A DNA stretch of 11,252 nt. Origin: Beroe ovata. Lineage: Eukaryota > Ctenophora > Nuda > Beroida > Beroidae. Positions 1 through 7,420 of this stretch are shown here, piece by piece. Where the stretch lies: positions 14,740-25,991 of the forward strand of contig CAMPET010000222.1 of assembly GCA_946803715.1 (NCBI GenBank), in the 5' to 3' direction. The notes below the pieces were generated by a model that was given only the letters and a program-made list of their open reading frames with translations, was not told the origin of the DNA and did not search any database. Position 1 is the first letter of the stretch; each line of letters starts with the position of its first letter. Both the position numbers and the translations under genes were made by a program.

Positions 1-27
1 ACACACACACACACACACACACACACA
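1..27. repeat. (AC)n microsatellite
   Basis: Uninterrupted AC dinucleotide run at the window edge, so its full length is unknown. It is followed by aaac and lies about 100 bp from a TG run in the opposite sense, with which it could pair. Confidence 0.97.
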
Positions 28-124
28 AACCAGCACTCTTCCATGTAACTCAAGTGATAGAGAACGGATCATAATAATCAAATTGTTGTATGATCTAACA
101 TCATTCGATTACCTGTAAAGAATA

Positions 125-126
<2 letters not shown>

Positions 127-158
<32 letters not shown>
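127..158. repeat. (TG)n microsatellite
   Basis: TG dinucleotide run with one TA interruption near position 151. It is the reverse complement of the AC run at 1-27, and the flanking bases (aaac against ttt) extend the complementarity slightly. Confidence 0.97.
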
Positions 159-315
159 GGCAGCAGCTATGCTATGCTCTGTGAGAGGGAGTGAAGAGTT
201 CCTATAATACAGCAGATGGTGTAATCCCAGAATATTTTCTCCAACTGTTATTCAATTCAAGTTTGTGCAATGGTTAAGATATGTAATGTAAAATGTGAAT
301 TATTGACATAATAAG

Positions 316-342
316 CACATATCTAATTGCCACATATCTAAT
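316..342. repeat. 15-bp-spaced direct repeat
   Basis: The 12-mer cacatatctaat occurs at 316-327 and again at 331-342. It lies directly next to the E-box palindrome at 343-356. Function unknown. Confidence 0.8.
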
Positions 343-356
343 GGTCACACGTGACC
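343..356. promoter_or_regulatory. E-box palindrome GGTCAC-AC-GTGACC
   Basis: GGTCAC and GTGACC are inverted around a 2-bp centre, and the element contains a CACGTG E-box at 348-353. This is the type of site bound by USF, MiT/TFE or Myc-family bHLH factors. That it works here is inference from sequence alone. Confidence 0.35.
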
Positions 357-806
357 TGACTTTTCTGATGAGATTAGGTTGGACTGTGTTGAATATCACG
401 GAATTTCATTCGTGAGATCATTAGCCCTCATTAGTAAAAAATGCAACATTTTCAGTGAGAATAACAGCACTGTGATAAATTGTAATCTAATTTTTCGACT
501 GAAATCATGACAATAGATTGGAAACATGACTGAGGCACTGCTATGAGCTAAGCATAATTCAAGCTAGAGAACTAAATCGATCGGCACAAAGTACCGGATA
601 CACACCTTAACGATTCTGGCATACCCACATGAACGGAATGACTACTCCTTCATGACTTGTCCCATTCTCATGAACTTCACCATGTATGATGGTAGGAAGT
701 TAGATACACACAGTTTGTCTCAACTACTGAGATTGTAAGGACCATGATAGGGCACGCGATGAATGTCATACCATTTAGTCTCCAGGGACACATTTATTTG
801 TGTGTT

Positions 807-900
807 TCGCGTCGCGCGCGCTCAAGTTTTCCCGATACGACATTAAAGTTTTAGCATTCAGTGTGCCAGCGCAGACATTTTCACGCGCGCAATCGCGCTT
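807..900. promoter_or_regulatory. CpG-rich patch in intron, possible internal promoter
   Basis: Two runs of alternating CG (808-821 and 884-898) stand out in otherwise AT-rich intron. The patch lies 124 bp upstream of the exon at 1024. An internal promoter here could make a transcript lacking RRM1, since that exon has an in-frame ATG at 1051. No TATA box or initiator is clear. It could equally be a chance GC-rich remnant. Confidence 0.2.
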
Positions 901-1023
901 TAAATGTGCTTATGCCAGTAAACGCTCACTTGAGTTTCGATTGGAAGTCATTCCTGGGTTAAAACTTGGATGCATTAATCATTATTCACATTTCATATCA
1001 GTAAAACACATACCCTGTTTCAG

Positions 1024-2835
1024 ATTGACCCTAAGAGAGCCATTCCAAAGATGCCTAACTCAAAAGTGAGTATCAACGATTACATTCCGGTATTTCCATT
1101 TTCCAACTCATTTCCCAACTTTCAAGCGAAACACCTGTTTTCGACACACATATTCCCCACCTGACGAATATCATTTCAGTACGTGACACGAACAAAGAAG
1201 ATATTTGTGGGCGGGATTCAGCACGGGACTACAGAGAATGACCTGCAGGATTACTTCAGCAAATTCGGCGCTGTCACAGATGTCACGATCATGTTCGACA
1301 AGATCACAACAAGATGTCGGGGCTTTGGTTTCGTAACGTTTGAGTCGGAGGATTGCGTTGATAAATGCTGCGATGAGCGGTATCACATCATCAACAGTAA
1401 GAGGGTTAGTTTAGATCTTGATAACATAGCGATAGTGGAATAAGTGGATATCTAGTATAATGCTATTTACTATAGTGTTCAAATTTTAGCATTGCTTAGT
1501 CTCACTGCCTCTTGTCCCAGGTTGAATGTAAGAAAGCGCAGCCCAAAGACGTCATGTTCCCGCCCCAAGGGCGTGGCATCTACCTGGGCCGAGGTGTTCT
1601 CACACGACCTGGCTACGTGTACAGTCGGGCAGATTACAGTCCCGTGATTGGGTACTTCCAGCCCCAGTTCCCGCCAGCCCGGACAAGATTTGTATCACCC
1701 GCACCGCCCCGTACCCGGGCATACTATGGATACGGTTAGTGTGGAGTCAACAGCTATGCTTGTGTGTGTTGTGCAAGCTATTCGTGCAATGGGCCACCGC
1801 GTTTCTCCATCTTGCACGAGGAAACCCTGATTTGCATCAATATGTTCATCTTAGGGCTGCAAAATCATATATTCTAGGCCACTCTCTCTATGATTTGATA
1901 TGCCCTACATTCCCCAATGATTGACATATCTCATAATAAGGAATCAGCTTTCATAGACACAATGGTTTTAGTTGGAATGAAAAGAGAGCTCCTTCTTATG
2001 CATGGTTGAAAGTTTGCATGCTTTCAGATCAAGCTCCTGCATTTGTCGGCCCCGCCGCCCACTACGGTGAGATGATTCACCCCTCATACGGTGTCGACCG
2101 TCGTGCTATGTCCTCCAACTACCTCACTAACTACAACCAAGTAGCTGTGGCCGCCATCCCCGCTACGGGTCTGCCTCGGGCCCGCGAGCTGTCCTCCTCC
2201 CCCACTGTGCCCAACGCACCAGGAGCAGCTGGCCAGCCCGCCGGCGATGGATATCCAGACGGATATAGTCAGTAACACTGTCAATTGTCGATGTTGTGCA
2301 TATTGTCCGTGTCGTGTTTTCACAGATTGTGTGTGCTAATGATAGAAACGCATGCTTAGATCAATGTTATCACTTTCGCTGCTTGCTCTACTGCATTACC
2401 CTATACATTTACACCCCAACGACCCCACTCTCCTTACTCTGAGACCCATAACCCCACCCAGATCCCTAACACTCGCCCCTCTCTCCCGCCCACCCCTAAC
2501 ACCCGCCCCTCTCTCCCGCAGCTCACTTCCAGAGTCCGATGTACTCACCATTTAGCGCGTCTCCCTCGCCGAGTAATGCGACCCACTACCGCACTCAGCA
2601 ACTCAACGGACCTGAAAGTGGACTAACAACTAACGCTAACGGGCTATCCATGCCCGCCTACAACTCTCTTACTGCTAGCTCAACCGTGAGTGTGCTTCCT
2701 TCAGATTTATACTGAGAATCACGTGATCAGTCGTGACTACTTTCACTCCTCTTTCGGAACTCAAATTACATCTTTCAGGCAGGCTATGGCAATAATGTGA
2801 ACCCGAGTTATTCACAAGCGCAAAGGCAGTTCTAG
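1024..2835 (+). CDS. msi: Musashi-family RNA-binding protein, 3' six coding exons (5' partial)
   Basis: Exons join in frame: 1024-1065, 1180-1404, 1521-1734, 2028-2267, 2522-2685 and 2779-2835, giving 313 residues and a TAG stop. All five introns are GT-AG (114, 116, 293, 254 and 93 bp). Residues 1-14 (IDPKRAIPKMPNSK) match the end of RRM1 and the inter-RRM linker of Musashi. RRM2 follows, with RNP2 IFVGGI at 22-27 and RNP1 RGFGFVTF at 61-68. It closes with VECKKAQPKDVM, the family signature, spliced across the 1405-1520 intron. The remaining ~215 residues are rich in Tyr, Pro, Ala, Ser and Gly, as in Musashi tails. Family members bind UAG-containing mRNAs and control translation and splicing in stem and neural cells. 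The early part of RRM2 (KKIFVGGI, DYFSKFG) also resembles DAZAP1, so an intermediate paralogue is possible. Most of RRM1 and the start codon lie upstream of the window. Confidence 0.9.
1405..1520 (+). promoter_or_regulatory. UAG-rich intron after RRM2
   Basis: This 116-bp intron holds eight TAG trinucleotides (1407, 1412, 1427, 1433, 1453, 1473, 1487, 1497). The donor hexamer gttagt (1405-1410) and atagt at 1432-1436 and 1472-1476 fit the Musashi1 consensus (G/A)U(1-3)AGU. If the intron is retained, translation stops at 1441-1443, just after RRM2. The base counts are read directly; binding is inference. Confidence 0.35.
2464..2523 (+). repeat. 30-bp tandem duplication of a splice-acceptor module
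   Basis: Two copies, 2464-2493 and 2494-2523, each carry a branch-point-like ctaac followed by the pyrimidine tract cgcccctctctcccgc. The second copy ends in the acceptor cag used for the exon at 2522; the first reads ccc at the matching place and so lacks the AG. The copies differ at few positions, so the duplication looks recent or is being homogenised. Confidence 0.8.
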
Positions 2836-3042
2836 AAGTTCCGATTGGCTGCCATTCAGGGATCACGCCCAGAGACCGCGTGTGATATGATTGTGTCACG
2901 TGATATGTCACGCGTATCACAGTCACGCGTGATTATAAGCTGAAATAATCATAAGAGAGGGACAGTGGTGTCTCATAAGGAATTGTGCCCCGCTGTGGAC
3001 AATTATACTCGCCCTTTAATCCTCACGTGCCATTACACGTGA
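2718..3042. promoter_or_regulatory. cluster of TCACGTGA / TCACGCGTGA palindromes
   Basis: ATCACGTGAT lies at 2718-2727 in the last intron. TCACGTGA at 2896-2903, tcacgcgt at 2908-2915 and the perfect palindrome TCACGCGTGA at 2923-2932 follow just after the stop. TCACGTG and CACGTGA are inverted around a 6-bp loop at 3023-3042. As DNA these are MiT/TFE- or USF-type E-boxes; as RNA they can pair with each other to form strong stems. Which applies cannot be told from sequence. Confidence 0.4.
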
Positions 3043-3498
3043 TTTGCAACGCGTGCAGGCAATCTATTCATATTCAATTTCACCGTCTTTATGAATGGCC
3101 ATGTTCGGTTGGAAAGTATTGCTAAGTTGAAAATTGTGATGTTTGAAGTAAGGGCGACATTGTTAATCTGTTCAAATATTTAATGATTTCAATAACATTA
3201 TTTGTTGAATATTGTTGTCAAGTATTACTACCGGGAAACGTGTTTTATCTTACATGAAGAAACGTGTTTGTTAACAGCATTGAAATATAAATCCGAAGTT
3301 GTTATTTATATCTGCAATTTCTCTTATACTCCGTTGTTTCATCAAGTCACGATTTTATTAATATTTTGTTCCAAATATTCACATCAGAGTGGCTCTTCAA
3401 CAAGCAAAAACCTGTTGCTAATGTAAACATTTGATGCCATCACTTGTTTTCAGAATATATTGATTTCTTGGGTCTATCACACGGAAACCTTGGTAACA

Positions 3499-3519
3499 TT
3501 ACCATGGTAACCATGGTAA
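3499..3519. repeat. 21-bp near-perfect palindrome
   Basis: The sequence contains TTACCATGGTAA (perfect, 3499-3510) and continues as a second half-copy to 3519. The whole reads the same on both strands except at the central base. It lies in the presumed Musashi 3' UTR. Function unknown. Confidence 0.7.
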
Positions 3520-3799
3520 CTCCATTTGTTATTGACAGAGCATGAATATTTATTTTGGAATTGGTATTGATGACTGATGCATTATATATATATGTCAAAG
3601 CTATAATAGTAAGTTATTTAGCTCCTTCAAATTACTATGATTTTCTCCAGGCAGGGTTCTCTTTCAATCAAATTTCTTTTTCAAGACTCGGGTTTGTGTT
3701 TAGATTTTGCGTACTATAGAATATCATATATCAAGTGCCGTTTGTGTATATTTTCTGTGAATTTGGTTAAGATTTTATATCAACTTTTTATCGAAGGTC

Positions 3800-3805
3800 A
3801 ATAAA
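3800..3805 (+). terminator. poly(A) signal AATAAA
   Basis: First canonical hexamer downstream of the Musashi stop, about 965 bp after it. The stretch after it becomes GT-rich within about 60 bp, as expected of a cleavage site. Confidence 0.5.
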
Positions 3806-4152
3806 TCTGTTTCATGAGATGGGAAGCCTTCCGAATACCGATTCGTTAGCTAGAGTTCACATGTTTGAGTTGGGCGTGGCCATTAATTGTCACGTCCAAG
3901 GACGATGATTTCCTATTTCAAGTTCATTGATTGAATACTGAAATACGCGGAATAGGGTTGATTATTCATACGATAGACGAGGTGTCCAAAGGTGATTCCC
4001 GGGCTTCTGATCCGGAGAGAGCTGTTGAAATAACTATAAGTGATTATTTGTTATCAAGGATCGCGGTAACTTCATGTGTACAGAGTTCGGGAGCCAAGTG
4101 TATATTATGGAGCAGTGTCGTTTTGTCATGTGATATATATTCAGAAAGTTAT

Positions 4153-4279
4153 GTAGTGTTAAGTATAGTGGTATTAGTAAAGCATGTAGATATTTAGAAA
4201 AGTTGAGAATATTAGTGTGTTTTTCAGTTCCAACTTAGTTTTTAGCAGATATCAGCAAGTAGCAGTTATCAGCAAGTAG
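4153..4279 (+). promoter_or_regulatory. cluster of Musashi-type UAG motifs
   Basis: Ten TAG trinucleotides fall in 126 bp (4154, 4166, 4175, 4187, 4195, 4213, 4236, 4243, 4260, 4277). Four match (G/A)U(1-3)AGU exactly: gtagt 4153, atagt 4165, attagt 4173 and 4211. It would be a self-regulatory site only if the Musashi transcript extends past the AATAAA at 3800. Expression of this part is not known. Confidence 0.3.
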
Positions 4280-4283
4280 CAGT
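4250..4283. repeat. 17-bp perfect tandem repeat, two copies
   Basis: The unit tatcagcaagtagcagt occurs at 4250-4266 and 4267-4283. Each copy contributes one UAG to the cluster described for 4153-4279. Confidence 0.9.
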
Positions 4284-5316
4284 TTATTAAAAGTATCAGT
4301 ATCATATTGACTGATTACCGATAAATTCGGCCAATATCTGTTCAAATCTCACTCTGCTATCTTAAATTCATCTCTCTTGTTTATCGGTATCAGTAATTTT
4401 AGCCATAAGAAATGTTAAGTTATGATATCTGTCTTTGCTCTTGAACTTTATAAGAGGAGTTCAATTTATGATGAAATTGGACTTAATTTATAAAAAGTTT
4501 TATATATCATGCAGCCGACGGAAGCCAATTCTTGCCTTATAAACTGTCGATATTGAAATCAAAACAGTTTCTAGCATCGCTCGGCAATTGGCAGATTGAG
4601 GTGCCTCCTAAAGTATGTCTTAGTTCGGACATCGGAGTTATCTACGTTCTAAATTGTTATTGATGATGATCTCGGTTTTATACCCATTGTTGCCATCAAA
4701 TTGCCATTCAATTGGATATAGGGTATTATACTAATTAGGAGTTCAATTTGATCACAAAAACATATTAAACCTTTTATATTCTGCCTTTTGGTATCAGCTT
4801 TGTGAACCAACCCGCTCGATGTTGGGGTTAATGCGTTTGCGAATTTCTTTGAATTTGAACAATTTCTATTTTCATTATAAAGCTAGCGTATGTAAGCACC
4901 TTACTGAAAAAGAAGGTTCTGTCCTATGAGTAATGAGTATCATGACAAACGTTTATTTTGATGAAATTCCCGGAAACAAGATTACAAGATGTATCGGATC
5001 ATAGTTATGTCCGACCATGAGCTACTGTGATCAATTGGACTTGTAATACTTATTCTGCGACAAATCAATTCTTGAAGTTGAATACTCTCTTCACTTTCAG
5101 TACCATAACAACTATAGCACTAGCAGTACTTCATGCTTCAGTACTTTAGAGCTCTGAGCTGTAATCAAATTCAATCAATTGCAATCTGCGATAAGTATAA
5201 CTATTATGTATTAGTGCAATTTCATGGCGGTTATGGTGAGAATAAGATCAATCAATGATCATTTTCTGTTTCATTTAATTGAAAATGAAATAATTTCCAG
5301 GTAGTGGTACTATGTA

Positions 5317-5340
5317 TGAAATAATTATGAAATTATTTCA
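5317..5340. repeat. AT-rich inverted repeat
   Basis: TGAAATAATT and AATTATTTCA face each other around a 4-bp loop (atga). A related stretch at about 5270-5298 repeats parts of the arms. It sits just upstream of the CpG-rich block and could be a relic of a small element. Confidence 0.6.
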
Positions 5341-5368
5341 ATTGAAATTCCAGCGCTGAAAATCTGTT

Positions 5369-5480
5369 CGGTTCCCGCGGCCCCGCGCTGCGTGACCCAA
5401 ATACTCCGCGCGCGCTGCGCGTCTCGCTACGACTAGACTTTTCAGTTCACTGCAAGTAGAACAGGGGCGCGCAACGTGTG
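5369..5480. promoter_or_regulatory. CpG-rich block, candidate promoter
   Basis: Dense CG dinucleotides (runs at about 5376-5392, 5407-5422 and 5466-5476) stand out sharply from the AT-rich surroundings. It directly precedes the open exon at 5522-5757, so it could be its promoter. There is no clear TATA box. Unmethylated-promoter behaviour is inference. Confidence 0.3.
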
Positions 5481-5528
5481 CAGTGCACATTTCCTTTTTT
5501 TAGCTTTCTACGACTTTTCAGTTCACTG
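5436..5528. repeat. 17-bp direct repeat spaced 76 bp apart
   Basis: gacttttcagttcactg occurs at 5436-5452 and 5512-5528, both preceded by ctacga. The second copy carries the candidate acceptor (ttttcag) of the exon at 5522, so the first is a duplicate acceptor-like site. Confidence 0.8.
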
Positions 5529-5757
5529 ACCCGTTATCTCGCGCAGCAAAAAATACCAAGAAACCGCGCGAAGTATTTGATCAATTTAGAATTTTATAAG
5601 AAGACAACTAAGACCATCAGTCCTAATCATTTTTGGTATGTGTCCACGCTAGTATTACAGAAAATTGAAGGTCCTAGCTACTTAGATAACAAATCTAGAT
5701 TTAATGACTATCTGAAAAGTCACCCCTATGTTGCAAAGAAAAGGGACATTAACATTG
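5522..5757 (+). CDS. isolated open exon, weak Tudor-domain resemblance
   Basis: One frame is open across this stretch (open from 5478 to the tag at 5760-5762) but has no ATG, so it would need an upstream exon. A ttttcag acceptor precedes 5522; others end at 5503 and 5546. The donor g|gttagc after 5757 keeps the frame, and reading through gives an immediate TAG. The product contains TISPNHFWYV, then a spacer rich in Lys and Asn, then RFNDYLKSHP and KKRDINIG. In Tudor domains of germline TDRD proteins, an SPxHFW strand is followed by a short helix and a G-D/E turn, which this loosely fits. I found no second half of a Tudor fold downstream, so it could be a pseudo-exon, a gene fragment, or chance. 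The function is not established. Confidence 0.28.
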
Positions 5758-5955
5758 GTTAGCAGTTCTTCTTCCTCTAAATGTGATTGTTCTTTTATGG
5801 ATTCATTGGACACCTGAGTTTAAAGGTGGTGTTTTTTTCAAATGGCTGTGAATGTTTCTTTTCAGTGTTAGAGAATTGAGATGGTTAAATACCATTATCC
5901 TTTTATTTCATTTATTTTTTATCACTCGGCAACAGGTCAGTTGATATCAACCCTT

Positions 5956-6070
5956 GTTATGACCTTGTAGGATTTCACTCTACCCTTGCTGGCGGGATTT
6001 TATCCCTGGCAAGGGGCGGATTGAAAATCGCGCGCACCGACAGTAGGGTAAAATCCTACAAGTTATGACC
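5956..6070. mobile_element. 97-bp MITE with 9-bp target-site duplication
   Basis: The element spans 5965-6061. Its ends are inverted: TTGTAGGATTT (5965-5975) and AAATCCTACAA (6051-6061), extending to about 19 bp with two mismatches. The perfect direct repeat GTTATGACC flanks it on both sides (5956-5964 and 6062-6070). Inside, CCCTTGC (5983-5989) pairs with GCAAGGG (6009-6015) around GGGAT-ttt-ATCCC, and a second small hairpin lies at 6016-6031, so the RNA or single strand could form a three-way junction. No coding capacity. The duplication length suits a Mutator- or Merlin-like transposase; the superfamily is inference. Confidence 0.8.
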
Positions 6071-7420
6071 CAGGTTAGCAGGTGAGGGCGTAACAAGTCA
6101 TCCATAAGAGTATAGGTCGCTCACAACGATATGCAACTCCAGTGGTGCAAATCCAGNACATGCTACTCAGCTACTGTTATTCATTCATTTCTGATGGAAG
6201 AAAAGGGCTCCTTGTAGGGGTCAGAGGTGTTGCAAAGCAGTCAAGGCAAGCATGACTCAGGGTTAGGGGTATCGGCCCAAGGACTCCTCATTTATGGTTC
6301 TGATCAATTTGGTACAAAGGAAAACAATCATATAAAAAGGTAAAGAAAAAGATGCTTCTTTTGTTACCGTAGTATTTTGATTTTTTTGTTTGTGGTAAAA
6401 TATAACAAGGTGCAGCATCAAATAACAGTCCCAAGTGATTAGTGAAAGTCCTAAGGTGAGTGTTCTGTATAGTACTAAGTCCAAGAAATAGTTGACATTG
6501 GTGATTGTGGAGAAGCCAAAGCTGGACACGTGAACTGAATAGCGACTTGGATAGGAATGAGTTAGTACATTGAATGAAAGAAATAGACCCATGCAAGTGA
6601 AGATGAATGAGTATGTGGTAGATGTGTGAATGAGTGAGTGAACAAGTGTTGTGGTAAAATAGGGAAGACAGATAGTATGAACAATGGAAGCAGCAGCGCG
6701 CAGTCATGTGACTTACCAAGCTAGAAGTGAGAGTCAGTTGCCACCGTGAAAGTATGATGTGTGACTGTGAAGGTCGAAGTATGGCAGTAGGTCATGCAGG
6801 CAAGCCGTAGTTAACACCCAGAGCTTGGAGCATGTGTCACAGATACAGCTGTGGCAGTTAGGAAGGCTAGGTCTGGGCACTGACAGCAAGACATGTGTAG
6901 AACTTGCTCTGTTTCAATTATGTAGACAACTGGTAAACTGTGCTGTGCAAACTCAGGATAGTATTGCGAGTTGATTCTGCTCTACTCTCTGTACTGGTAG
7001 CAGAAATACTCATCTCTGGAACAGGGACTCCTGACAGTGTTTAGGAATCAGGAGCTAATCCCAGGTCAGGGCAGTGAATGCTGCAAAACCGAGAAGGCAA
7101 CTCTGGACTCTGAGTTCACACTGGGCTCAGGAGAATGCTGTGCCAGGGGGCATAACATCAGTTGGTCACCAGTCACGCAGCGCGGGAAGTAGAAAGTAGG
7201 AACAAACAAACATGCTTCATATCACCAATTACCATAAATCTTCAGATACCAAAGTGAACTATTCAGTATGACAGTTTAAGCTGTTCACTCTATGCAAATC
7301 CTGAGCCAATTTTTAATGAAATGTTACATAATATGCTTTCAGCAAGTAAGAAGAATTCAAATCACATCTATAATAGAGGTTTATGGGTAAACTGCATTTT
7401 ATGAAAAACATAAGTGAATC
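6071..7420. other. intergenic, partly purine/G-skewed, no gene recognised
   Basis: No conserved protein was found. About 6430-6720 is rich in G and A and poor in C on the + strand, with GAGT/GTGA-like words (for example gaatgagtgagtgaac near 6632). That skew removes stop codons from the minus strand and explains a 143-codon minus-strand open frame there, which has no protein-like character. A CTCCTGA/TCAGGAG hairpin lies at 7028-7054. An undetermined base sits at 6156. The LINE may begin slightly before 7421. Confidence 0.45.

Larger units (their letters stand above)
1..1023 (+). other. presumed intron of the Musashi gene, no coding exon seen
   Basis: The first recognisable exon in the window begins at 1024 with the very end of RRM1, so the rest of RRM1 must lie upstream. 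I looked in all frames for RRM1 hallmarks (an FIGGL-type RNP2 and an RGFGFV-type RNP1) and found none in 1-1023. The stretch therefore reads as intron, or as intron plus an internal promoter. It contains the two microsatellites, a short direct repeat at 316-342, an E-box palindrome at 343-356 and a CpG-rich patch at 807-900. From 357 to 799 I see nothing specific. Confidence 0.6.
2836..3825 (+). other. Musashi 3' UTR (end approximate)
   Basis: There is no coding exon after the TAG at 2833-2835, and the first canonical poly(A) hexamer is AATAAA at 3800-3805. GT-rich sequence follows at about 3859-3880. The UTR contains the TCACGTGA cluster, a near-perfect 21-bp palindrome and a short (TA) run near 3583. 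Several start-less open stretches in it look like chance. A longer UTR using a distal site is possible. Confidence 0.5.
3826..5350. other. intergenic, no gene recognised
   Basis: AT-rich sequence without a convincing coding region. A start-less open stretch at 3931-4197 has no recognisable domain and no clear splice sites. The region holds the UAG-dense part at 4153-4279, a 17-bp perfect tandem repeat, a dispersed 13-mer aggagttcaattt at 4455-4467 and 4737-4749, and a short inverted repeat at 5317-5340. Elsewhere I see nothing specific. Confidence 0.5.

Noticed and set aside
1171-1386. Minus-strand open frame over the RRM2 exon
   Set aside because: Antisense shadow of the conserved Musashi exon.
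3931-4197. 89-codon open frame on the + strand after the Musashi UTR
   Set aside because: It has no ATG at its start, no convincing splice sites and no recognisable domain, and it overlaps the UAG-rich stretch.
4340-4350. gttcaaatc, resembling a tRNA B box
   Set aside because: No A box at the right distance and no cloverleaf could be drawn around it.
6156-6156. Undetermined base n
   Set aside because: An assembly ambiguity, not a biological signal.
6288-6719. 143-codon open frame on the minus strand, overlapping a second one at 6263-6592
   Set aside because: Composition is explained by strand skew (few complementary stops), the residues are Ser/His/Leu/Tyr-rich without a domain, and two frames are open over the same stretch for the same reason.
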